Assembly: GCA_944989445.1 (NCBI GenBank)
Contig: CALYLW010000320.1
Coordinates: forward strand, 799,501 to 863,500
DNA: 64,000 nucleotides
Reading direction: 5' to 3'
DNA from: Ampullaceana balthica
Taxonomy: Eukaryota > Mollusca > Gastropoda > Lymnaeidae
The notes beneath the pieces were generated by a model that was given only the letters and a program-made list of their open reading frames with translations, was not told where the DNA came from and searched no databases. This document shows positions 55,701 through 64,000 of the stretch, piece after piece. The position numbers were made by a program, and so were the translations under genes. The first letter of the stretch is position 1. Each line of letters begins with the position of its first letter.

Positions 55701-56143
55701 GTAAATTTAGCATCTAATATACTTCAAATACCTACTTTTAATAAGAGAGGCCAGTGAGAAGTATCAAGCTGCTCTGCTTTTGCCGAGGGACCAAGTAAAA
55801 AGTTTTCTGAACGCTGGAGCTCCTAAGAAAACATATAGTATTGAGCCTTGTGTTAAAACTACACCTTACAATCAAAACCTAATCCTTGAATTGATATTTC
55901 AAATTTTTAAAAACTTTCATTATATGCTGACATGGTTAAAGCTAAAATGAAATGAATGCTTCTTTGACTTGGCTCTGGTCTCAGTATTTAAAAAAAAATA
56001 ATAATTTTTTAAAAATAGTGCTTAATTACTGTTAGCTTATGGCTAATGTTATTTAAATTATTAGTAAGTCAAACCCAGGTCCAGCCTATATTTTAAGCTT
56101 ACCCCAACATCAGCATTTGAAAGTTTCTTTTTCTTCTTGTTAT
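49791..56143 (-). CDS. dyskerin (H/ACA RNP pseudouridine synthase), 13 exons found, first exon missing
   Basis: Exons in transcript order: 56143-56103, 55822-55736, 55348-55257, 54998-54749, 53572-53446, 53245-53115, 52947-52804, 52660-52540, 52369-52251, 52039-51936, 51817-51752, 50256-50067, 49847-49791. All join in phase (508 codons plus stop). The TruB catalytic segment is intact, including [17 protein letters not shown] and [14 protein letters not shown] with the catalytic Asp. [20 protein letters not shown], the PUA part ([36 protein letters not shown]) and a lysine-rich [10 protein letters not shown] tail follow. Known role: catalytic subunit of nucleolar and Cajal-body H/ACA RNPs (rRNA and snRNA pseudouridylation; telomerase RNA stability in vertebrates). 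The transcript must have a short upstream exon ending in phase 1. I could not identify it between 56144 and the next repeats. The intron 50257-51751 is filled with Helitrons. Confidence 0.97.
50586..51411 (+). mobile_element. non-autonomous Helitron (TCTTCTATATATATAATTC family), copy 1
   Basis: Begins TCTTCTATATATATAATTC after an A. Ends with a perfect 8-bp hairpin GCGGCGTA-TGC-TACGCCGC, then GGGGCGT and CTAGT, followed by T. All four Helitron hallmarks are therefore present. It is 826 bp and non-coding. A tRNA-like sequence lies inside. It sits in a DKC1 intron, antisense to the gene. Confidence 0.8.
50775..50847 (+). repeat. tRNA-like sequence (SINE head)
   Basis: A-box-like GTAGTGTACTGGTTAACACG, anticodon-arm-like TTCGC CTCATGC GAGGA (possible CAT anticodon) and B-box GGTTCAAGCCC. 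The T stem and acceptor stem do not pair well, so it is a SINE remnant or pseudo-tRNA, not a working tRNA gene. Confidence 0.5.
51412..51517 (+). mobile_element. Helitron 3'-end fragment (GCGCC family), copy 3
   Basis: Contains ACTTTGTGTACATTTCAGGA and ATAAGTTACTTGGGCTTTAG, then GTGGGCGCCTGCAACCCCTA GT. This is the reverse complement of the units at 975-1537 and 44483-44660, and it ends in CTAGT. It abuts the previous Helitron's CTAGT end exactly. Confidence 0.6.
51518..51706 (+). mobile_element. Helitron (TCTTCTATATATATAATTC family), copy 2, 5'-truncated
   Basis: Shares ATGACGAATGATCCTCGCTAGGG and TTCTTTGCACTCTCCACGAG-type phrases with copy 1. It ends in a hairpin GCGGCGTATGATACGCAGC (one mispair), GGGGCGT, CTAGT and a following T. 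Its 5' end is missing and the GCGCC-family fragment stands in its place. Confidence 0.65.
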
Positions 56144-57042
56144 CTGCAAGTTTATTGTTGAGAATATAAAACAAATATTTCATTAGTTTAATTAATTTAA
56201 TCAAACTAAAAAGTTTTCAAATTTATTATTAGTGGGACCTACATTGGTGGGGTGATTAAAGGCTTGAGTTACTGTACTAATTACTTAACAATAAGGAATC
56301 TAATAATTGACAGTATAGCAAAATCGCAAATTTTCGGTTTCAAGCTTCAAGTGCTATTGACAGAATTTACTGCCTTCTATTCCCACTATTATCAATATCA
56401 ATTTAAAAGTTAAAATTCTTCTTTTGATGTCAATATTATTATTATAACGGTACTCAATTGTTTTAGTGCGCATGCAAATGAAAAAAATAAATAACTACTC
56501 ATTAGTATTAGTAAAAAAATTTTCTTAATTCTGAAAATATCCTTCCTATTACAAAAGATGTTGTGTTTGCACTGACTGTCAGGGGTATGAGAATCACTGT
56601 GGGTGAATGCGTGTTGACTGAGTGAACACGAGTTCACGGGAATAATGTTTTAGTAAACTCTGATTACGTGAGTGTGTGGTCAGAGGACATACAAGAGCTC
56701 CAGAGAGACCAGTTGTGGCAGTAGAGACCAGTTGGGTCAGACAGTCAGTGAGAGTTGAGACTTGAGCAGGGCCCAGTCGGACCAAGGGCTACGATTGTGA
56801 AATAAGAGTATGTCGAGTTGTACAACGAGTTGTGTAAAGAGCCCTAATCCTATGCTGTACCTGTGATGAGACTGTTGAATATACTACGAGTGAGTCAGGA
56901 GTTGTATAAAGATTATAGTTGCTGTTCTATGAAGAACAACCAATTTGTTTACCTCGCTATCGAAGCATCTTTGCTAAGTTTCTCTAAGGCTTTGCGCTTT
57001 TTGTGCATTTACATACTTTATCACATTTTTTTTTCTATAACC

Positions 57043-57652
57043 ATGGGTCCGAAGAAAGTGAGTGGAAAGGTCAGTGCTCAGAAGAAGATGATGTCTATTG
57101 AATTAAAGCGTGAAATCGTAGGGAAAAAATGAGCAAGGTGTGCGAGTAGCTGACTTGGTGAGGCAGTATGGGCGTAGAACTTTAACAATATGCACTTTTC
57201 TTAAACAGAAGGATTCGATAAAGGGTATAACGCCAGCTAAGGCAAAGACCAGTGAAGAGAAAAGCAGTGACTAAAATCAAGCATACAGTAGTATTTAAGT
57301 TGTGTGTAAGTTACATTTAAGTGACCAAAATACAAATATGTATGTACACTATAAAACCAGTTTTTTTTTGCTTTATATTCTCTTTTATTAACTTTTATTG
57401 TTTTTTTTAACAATATTTGTCATTTATAAATACATTTTTCTTATTCAAAAACATGTAGCAAAAACAATTAGGGGTTGCATTTTTCGGGATGGAACGGATT
57501 AATCATGATTAATGGCATTTCAATTAAATTGCAATTAATTTCAATGGGGGAAATTGCTTTGAGATACGAGTACGAGCAAATTGACATATGAGCAAGGTTA
57601 CGGAACGAATTAAACTTGTATCTCGAGGTATCACTGTCAGATTGTCACTGTA
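57043..57652 (+). pseudogene. pogo/Tigger transposase stub with 3' terminal repeat
   Basis: An ATG at 57043 opens MGPKKVSGKVSAQKKMMSIE then LKREIVGKK, with a stop caused by a frame error in an A run (GGGAAAAAATGAG). In the shifted frame it continues as EQGVRVADLVRQYGRRTLTI, a CENP-B/Tigger N-terminal helix-turn-helix, and ends at TAA 57272-57274. The rest of the transposase is absent. About 200 bp later the sequence is a Tigger-type terminus (CTCGAGGTATCACTG with GTCACTGTA; TA follows). It is an internally deleted, dead element. The left terminus was not found. Confidence 0.75.
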
Positions 57653-58269
57653 TTTGCCTAATAATATTTGTGTTTTTTTTAACTAAAGACACAAATAAGT
57701 GTAACAACTTATCTTAAGTCTTATTATGTCTTATACTTATAGTGTTATAGTACAGTAATCACTAATGTAGTTTAAATTAAACTTTAACTGTCTTACTAAG
57801 AGTCTTAGTCTTAGTACTAGTACTCTTAGTCTTAGTTTACATGAATGTATTAACATTAGTTAGTGAAGTATTAAATAGTTAAATAGTATACAGTATTATT
57901 AGTATTAAGTTATAAAATTAATACATTTAGACTTAAATTTTAAACTTAGTTTACTTAGATTTAGATGTAACTAAATGTCGTAAGAACTCTAACTCTAACT
58001 GAAAGTTACTGAACTGTACAGTGCCAGTGCTGCACTGTGCATGGCATGTATGAATGAATGTATATATTTATATATAATATATACAACTATTAATAATAAT
58101 AGTATTACATGTATTAATTATTACTATTCATTTAATTCAATGATTTTCAATAATAATAAATAATAATTTTAAATAATTAATTAACGTTGTTTCACGTCTC
58201 CTGCCAAAATTAAACTGTACCGTATTTTAAATTTAAAGTCTTTAGTTTAATAAAGTAATTATTCATTTA
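57653..58269. other. AT-rich spacer
   Basis: Repetitive AT-rich sequence with many TTAGT/CTTAG motifs (57780-57990). Nothing else recognised. Confidence 0.35.
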
Positions 58270-58782
58270 ATAACTTATCTTATCTGTTTACAGACGCTCC
58301 TTCTATACAGAAGATTATTGCGTCCTACGCTTATCTATGGTTTGTGTTTAGTCCTGCATTTTTATTAGAGATTTAAATGTTGATAAAGTGTTGGTTTTCC
58401 TGGATTCTTCAGGCAACCCATTCCACGCCCGAATTCCGGACGGGAAGAAGGAAAACTTGTATGTGTTTGTTCTTGCATACGGAATAAGAAAGGTGTTTTT
58501 ATCCTTATGTCTATCTGAGGGTTGTATTAAGTTATCTTTGTGTTGTATTTCTAAATTAGAATTAATTGCTTTATGTATGATTACTACTTTGCTCTTGGTT
58601 CTTCTATCCTCTAGTGTTTCAAGGTTTAATGATTTAACTAATGGTGTTACTCTTGTCAGTTTCGAATATTCTCCAGTAATGAATCTGGCAGCTCTTTTTT
58701 GAATTTGTTCTAGTTTATCAATGTTTTCTTTGGTGGATGGGTCCCATACAGAAGATGCATATTCTAGTGCAGGTCTCACCAA
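58270..58782 (-). pseudogene. LINE reverse-transcriptase C-terminus and 3' end
   Basis: An open frame of 144 codons on the minus strand contains RPALEYASSVWDPSTKENID, KLEQIQKRAARFITGEY, SLNLETLEDRRTKSKVV and FFPSGIRAWNGLPEESRK. This is the standard C-terminal tail of Jockey/CR1-like non-LTR retrotransposon reverse transcriptases. It is 5'-truncated at 58782, as usual for LINE insertions. The 3' UTR ends GACGCAATAATCTTCTGTAT ... CGTCTG ... CAGATAAGATAAGTTA, the tail shared with the SINE at 15357. Confidence 0.85.
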
Positions 58783-59872
58783 CTTATCCGTATGCTATCA
58801 AATTTCGGTAAAATTTCCTTTCTGAAATAAAATAATAATGAAATAAAATAAAATTGTTGTTTGAAAACAGACCCATGTTTAATAAAAATGTGTTTACCTT
58901 CGGCAGCCATTCTTGTTTTCTGTCACACGTGTTTTTGAACAATCTGGCCAATTGCGTCGAATTTGTAGTCAAATTTATTAATTCTCTTTGGATTTTTATT
59001 TTAATTCCCATGTCTGAAAGGAGGATAACCGATTTCTTAATATATATTTTTTATGTGTACGCGCTAAGTTAATGAACCCAAAATTACTCAAATAATTATT
59101 AAATATAAACTTAATATATAGTATGTTAATTTAAATGTAACAATGTAGAACCTGTAAACTAATTACTTAATGCGGGGTAGCAGTGGCGTAGCTAGGACAT
59201 CAGCTTAGCGTGGGTATGTGTAGCTCGAGACAAAACCCAGGTTTACCGCACCCCCTCATTTTGATGCTATAAAATAATTTTATCACAAATTAATGAGGAC
59301 ACTATACATTTTTAAAATAAATAGAAACGCTTTCATTTCTTTAATAAAATTTAACTTTGCTGCTTTTCCTCATATGGCCCAATCTTTGGTGTATCAATGA
59401 ATCAATGTTGTCAGCCATGCCATACTCAATAACCAAAATAGCTATTTATTGGTAAATCTTGGTATATTCATTATTGATCGTAATTATTTTATCATTAACT
59501 TAATTTTAAAGAGCTTCTCTCGCAGATGGCGTTTCATATGAAATTTGTAAGCAATGTTTGAATTGTTAACATTATACTCTATTAGGCAGGGTAAACTCAA
59601 GCCTAAATATCTTAATAAACGTGAATAAATAAAGACTTAGTGGTTGGTGTCCGTTCCAAAATAAACGTGATTCTACGTTAAGTTATCCAAAGATGATATT
59701 TAAAAAGAAATACAGAGTTTTAGGTGAAACCTAAAAGAAGCTGATATGGAATTTTACTGTCATAGACTGGTCAGATAATTGAAAGCCATAGATGACTGGG
59801 ACTAGAATAGTTTTCGATACTCCGGCTATGACCTTAATATTTTGTTTGAAATTAGTCGATAACAACCCTAAT
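58783..59872. other. spacer with a hAT-like fragment
   Basis: Near 59172 the phrase CAGTGGCGTAGCTAGGAC looks like a common transposon terminus, without a visible partner. The ORFs at 58784-59072 on both strands carry no recognisable domain. Confidence 0.35.
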
Positions 59873-60454
59873 CAGTGGCGTCACAAGGGGGGGGGCGGGC
59901 CGCCCTGGGTGACACCCATCAGGGGGTGACACCCGAGCCTAACATTTTACTGTGTACGATTTTATGTCAGAAAACAAAAGATGACAATTTTTTTATCTAG
60001 AAACAAATTAACAAATACAATGAAATACGTTAAACGCGAAAATTCTTATTAAAAAAATATCAGTTAACTTGCAATAATAAAACAGTCCCAACACACGAAC
60101 AACATTAAAACAAATTAGGAAAAAAAGAAAAGAAATAGTCGCAGTAGTGAGATCTTTAAAAAAAAAGGCTGGAATGAAAGAGACAGTGTCTTCTGTTTTA
60201 AAAGATATAAAGCCATTTGGGCTTTGACACACCGACAGCATGAACGAATCCCACCTCACGACTCCCTCCACCACAGTGGGGTGGGGGGGGGGAATACGAT
60301 TTTTATCACCACCAAAGAAAAAAAATCAAAAGATGGGTTTTCTTTGTTGATGTTTTTCTTGAGGAAAATTATGATTTCAATGTCTTTGAGTTAATATTTT
60401 ATATATATATATATTTATTAAAGGCGTGAAAGCATAGATATGCATGTTTATATA

Positions 60455-60560
60455 CAGGTAGTCCTCCGGTTACGACGGTCCCATCCCAACTTACGCTGTT
60501 TAGTGCTTACGAACTCGCCCCCGTAAAGATTTGTATTACGCGTTATTCCGTATTTAAAAT
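60455..60560 (+). mobile_element. pogo/mariner-type solo terminus
   Basis: TATACAGGTAGTCCTCCGGT followed by TACGACGG and CAACTTACGCTGTTTAGTGC resembles the end of Tigger-type elements (ACAGGTAGTCCTCGACTTACGA-like). The opposite end was not seen. It is nested in the hAT element. Confidence 0.5.
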
Positions 60561-60639
60561 TTAAAAAAATTCATGAGGTAACGAATTCTTTTCTCTATTT
60601 GAAATAACAAAAATTATTGAAAAATATGTATGATTATTA

Positions 60640-62940
60640 TTTCAACCTACAACTTTCGTTTGCGAATTTTTCAAATGGCGAAGTTTTCAATCAAGTCAAT
60701 ATAATAAAGCTGAGTAAGCTTACAAGTTCCTTTTCAATGCTCATTAGAGAGAGCATTGTCAGCCTTTTTCGTCCGATGCAAATTCTAACTCATTATATAT
60801 TCTTTTCAACTTTGAAAAGGATCGCTCTCGTCTGCAGTTTGATGTCATCATTGAAAGATAGATGCGAAGTGCGATGTGTACATTTGTGAAGGACTGTGAA
60901 AATATAGCTCATTCAAAAGCAGCAAAAATTTTAGCTCTGTGCAAGTTTTTTGAGTTTCGCTTTGTGCTAATTCCTTTTCCTTACCCTGAGCCTGGAGCTG
61001 GACAATAACTTTTTAAAGAGTTCGGAAAATTGCACTAATTCTGAAGGTAAGCATTCTTCGAAATCACTCATGAACCTACATGTGGAAGAAAATCAGAAGC
61101 CCCGAGCCAAGTGCTCTTTATGTGTCTTCCCGGAAGACCCCCTTAGCCATCTGGCCACCAAAGGGACTTACAGCTGAGGACCCCCCCCCCAAGCGGTCGC
61201 TTCTGAAGCGGCCACCTGTGCATCCAGTCGAAGATGCCTCCCACTAAGTTGCCCTCACAAGGAGGTGGTGGAATTTCCTACTACGACCCGCTACCACTTT
61301 GGCGCCATCCCGGCAAAGCACACGGGTCTCCATGGTTAGGGCCGCCGCTGACCGGGGGATCATCAAAGACCTACCTAGGGTGCAACCCCCACTGGAATGT
61401 TTCCTTAGAGCTGGCGTCCAATGCGTTCTTCGCGGCACTTTTTGCTAATCCGTACAGGCGATCCTGGCCCTAACCCGGCACCGCTCGATGGAGTTGCTAG
61501 TAAATTGAGGGGGGCGAAACGGTTGCTTTGGATTTACCCGACCCCTTCTTCGAAATCACTTGAATGTTCTTCCATTAACTTGGCTGCTGCCCATTGGGTG
61601 GCGAAAGTGCTGAGCTCAGTTAGGTTTGTAAGAAAGCCAAATTTCTCATGGATGTATTTATATGCACCTAACCATGTTGTAGGGCTTAAGAAAGTTTGTC
61701 AATGATTACCAGAAATACCTCAATCTTGAATTTTTTTCACCAGGAGAATACTGTTTTCTTGATGTCCCTTTATCAAACTGACGCTTTCTTTTTTGTTTGA
61801 TAGTATTGAAAATTGTTTACACTGTTTTACCACTGACTTTTCCTTTCCTTTGTCTTCATAGGAATAAGAAAAACCCGTAAAAAACCAAGTTTTTGACTAT
61901 AAATCCTTTATGTACGAGAAGTAACTAAAAGAATGTTCATTATAATACGCAGCGCCAGACCATCCAGAAATACAAAATTGCAGTTGTGTCGTAAAACATG
62001 TTTAATATAATGCGCACCGATCAGGAATATGTTTATAAAAAGAGTTGTCAATAAAATACGCACCTTATTGCGCGACAGAAAGGTTGTTTAATATAATACG
62101 CACCGCGACGCTCTTTCTCAAAAAATAGCATGATACATAGGAATAAATAAAATAATATAAAAAATCAATAATTCAATTACGGTACCTGCGATCGATCTGA
62201 AATTTTGATACATTGTTTTTATTATCGGTACAAAACTGCCTGCAAAATTTCAGCTCGCTAGCTTACGAGCAAGTGGGTTAAAAATCGCTCAAAAGTTTTG
62301 GCGACAAGGGCGGTCGGTCGGTCGGTCGGTCGGCCGCAGACACCACGAGTTAATATATAGGATTTAATAAAAATAAGAATGCTATTTTTTAACAAACTCA
62401 ATGAGAGACTTCCTTTCTAAAATTGTTTCCCAAATTTCAAGTAAAATAGTAAATTTCAGTTGTTCAATTTCTTTTAGCAATCCTTCTTCTTCAAGTCGGC
62501 AGTCACGTGGCTGATTTTCAATCGTTGCTAATTCTTCAAGTGCTGCGATATTCTCATGGTATGAGCTATTAACAGACCTTACAGCATAATGTCAGGCTGA
62601 CCATCTTGTGTCAGACAAGGCTTTGTTAGCTCAGCATGTATCAGTTTCATATGTTTTTGAAGTACCTGTCAACGATAAGTAGATGCAACAAGTCGGGTAT
62701 AAAGATTTTGCTGAAGACAAAAAAATCTGACCGCAGTAGGACAACCTGCTGCTCTTTTCCAAACCAAATTAAAGGAATGAGGTGTGCACGGCACATATGA
62801 GCTACAATGCACTTCTCGCGAAGAATAGCCTGGTTTCCGTTATACTTCCTACTCATTTGCAGCATTGCCATATGACTGTCCAAGGCATTTTCAGGGATTC
62901 GTACAAACATAATGGCCTGCATCTTTATTATACACTATAA
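60640..62940 (-). pseudogene. hAT transposase relic (ZMYM1/TTF-zinc-finger type)
   Basis: Minus-strand pieces in order: NLVWKRAAGCPTAVRFFCLQ, QVLQKHMKLIHAELTK, ALSDTRWSA, stop (TGA where CGA is expected), HYAVRSVNSSYHENIAALEE, LATIENQPRDCRLEEEGLLK, EIEQLKFTILLEIWETILER. After the nested repeat comes SNCRRERSFSKLKRIYNELE, then a shifted frame SLMSIEKEL: the C-terminal hAT dimerisation region. This matches the layout of ZMYM1-like hAT proteins. The N-terminal zinc finger was not recognised. At least two frameshifts and several stops. Confidence 0.75.
61866..62365 (+). repeat. ~500-bp interspersed repeat, copy 3
   Basis: Same family and orientation as copy 1 (710-1764) and inverted to copy 2. 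It carries CGGTCGGTCGGTCGGTCGG near the GCAGACACCACGAGTTAATA end. It is inserted within the hAT transposase relic, so it arrived after that element. Confidence 0.8.
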
Positions 62941-63386
62941 TTCATAAAAAGTTTGGGGGCCCTTAAATTAGTGGGGGCTTTAGCCCGTTCAGCACCCCCT
63001 TTTAACCTTTTAATCCGCCATAGGGGGGGGTTCCAAGCATCTGTGACGATGTTGTACGAGGAGGGGGGTGTTTAAAGAAATGTGACGTCACATAAAAAAC
63101 GCGCAACTTTAAATAAAAGTTCCACTTAAATATTTGATTGTTTACCATTTATTTAATTACGTTTTCAATGACTTCACGCGTGTTACGATATTACAGTGCA
63201 GACTTACCCTAAATACATATTTAAATGACAAAAAATAATTTGCAACATGCAAATTTTTATTGAGAAAATACGGCTTGGGGGAGGGGTGTCAAAGCTTTGT
63301 GACGTCATATCGTAAAAAAGGGGTGGGGTCTAAGTTTTTATGACAAAGTATGACGCTGGGGGGGGGGTAAAAATCGGCAACCTCGC

Positions 63387-63412
63387 GTGACGTCATTTAT
63401 GGACGGCCCCTT
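63387..63412. mobile_element. solo end of the GGGGCCGTCC MITE family
   Basis: GCGTGACGTCATTTATGGAC followed by GGCCCC is the right terminus of the family at 3168-3443. The preceding ~400 bp (63000-63380) has the same G-tract/GTGACGTCA character, but no clear left terminus. Confidence 0.5.
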
Positions 63413-63480
63413 CAGTTGTGAAGGGGTGACACCATGAGCTACCGCCCCGGTTGACAACAACCCTAGTGACGCCTCTGACC

Positions 63481-63483
<3 letters not shown>

Positions 63484-63533
<50 letters not shown>

Positions 63534-63535
63534 CT
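63484..63535. repeat. (TA)n microsatellite
   Basis: About 24 TA repeats directly after the hAT element's right target-site copy. Confidence 0.95.
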
Positions 63536-64000
63536 GTTAACGATTAATTAAAATTTAATCGTTAACTTTTGAAAAATTAACGATTAATTAATCGTTAATT
63601 TCGATTAAAGCAAAAATTAAAATTTATTATGTCATATGTAACACTTATTAAACGTTCTTGTTGAAAATGTAAATAACATTGGAATGTATCCTTTATATGT
63701 CCTCTTTTAACCAACTGCGCAAAAAGACAAGTGTGTTGAAATTATTTGGTTCAAGTGATGAGCGGGTCTAATTGATGATATAACCAGCCGAGCTGAACAA
63801 TCATTTACATGGAACTGAGGTAACTGGTATGTAGTATGCACAATAGGTCTTGGCAAGGAATGACATTATAGGATAGGGGTGTTCATTTATTTTCCACCAT
63901 TGTAGAGAGTAAATGAATTCAGGAACTTTCATTCATCTCCATTTTGTAACGCAGTAATTCATCAGAAGAGCTGACGTCATTTTCTGTCTCTGAGTCAGAC
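63536..64000. other. AT-rich end of window with inverted AACGATTAATT repeats
   Basis: 63536-63610 contains several direct and inverted copies of TTAACGATTAATTAA that could fold into hairpins, possibly the end of a MITE. The remaining 390 bp show nothing recognisable. Confidence 0.4.

Larger units (their letters stand above)
59873..63477 (-). mobile_element. hAT transposon, 3605 bp, with perfect 8-bp target duplication
   Basis: Begins CAGTGGCGTCAC and ends GTGACGCCTCTG (inverted repeats), flanked by ACCCTAAT at 59865-59872 and 63478-63485. Both subterminal regions match the 199-bp MITE at 13729-13927. Inside, on the minus strand, lies a broken hAT transposase (60640-62940). It is split by the ~500-bp repeat (61866-62365) and accompanied by a pogo-type solo end (~60455-60560) and a GGGGCCGTCC-family end (63387-63412). 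The element is dead by stops, frameshifts and insertions. Confidence 0.85.

Noticed and set aside
57043..57274. Functional small DNA-binding gene
   Set aside because: It is a frameshifted stub of a Tigger-type transposase, followed by a transposon terminus.
58348..58782. Intact host gene of 144 codons
   Set aside because: Sequence order and motifs are those of a LINE reverse-transcriptase C-terminus. It is 5'-truncated and followed by a LINE tail.

Overview
This is a eukaryotic, AT-rich, intron-rich and repeat-laden window. It probably comes from a lophotrochozoan, most likely a gastropod mollusc. That guess rests on the gene set and the style of the repeats (LINE C-termini with a zinc finger, tRNA-derived SINEs, Helitrons, hAT and pogo relics), not on any marker that names a species. 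There is no operon, CRISPR array, rRNA gene or prokaryotic feature.

Four real protein-coding genes can be assembled exon by exon with matching splice phases. (1) + strand, 14094-19688: a five-exon rhodopsin-like GPCR of 801 aa, with a DRC motif in place of DRY and a third intracellular loop of about 440 aa. (2) - strand, 31922-39491: an eight-exon RAB6 GTPase, complete at 207 aa. (3) + strand, 41920-46954: a five-exon ankyrin-repeat/SOCS-box (ASB-type) protein, complete at 447 aa. (4) - strand, 49791-56143: dyskerin (DKC1), with 13 of its exons found and the short first exon not located. RAB6 and the ASB gene are divergent (2.4 kb apart). The ASB gene and DKC1 are convergent (2.8 kb apart). 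The four products act in unrelated processes: neuropeptide-type signalling, Golgi traffic, ubiquitin ligase targeting, and H/ACA RNP pseudouridylation. No functional module links them.

The rest is mobile DNA and satellites. 0-13 kb: minisatellites, a ~500-bp interspersed repeat split by a Helitron, GGGGCCGTCC-type MITEs, a 22 x 41-bp array with higher-order structure, and a decayed LINE split by a Helitron and by a 193-bp hAT MITE. 13-20 kb: a hAT MITE and the GPCR, whose introns hold a SINE and a 48-bp minisatellite. 20-31.9 kb: mostly unassignable AT-rich DNA, one repeat copy and a 13-unit 44-bp array. 32-57 kb: the three housekeeping-type genes, with a pogo-like element, LINE relics, Helitrons and SINEs in introns and spacers. 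57-64 kb: a pogo/Tigger transposase stub, a LINE relic and a 3.6-kb hAT element with a perfect 8-bp target duplication. That element encloses a broken transposase and is evidently the parent type of the MITE at 13.7 kb.

No wholly new system is evident. The observations most worth following are the duplicated in-frame splice donor in the GPCR, its start-overlapping upstream ORF, the hAT parent/MITE pair, the LINE/SINE shared 3' tail, the nested Helitrons and the seven-unit higher-order repeat. No ORF outside the four genes and the transposon relics could be given a function.
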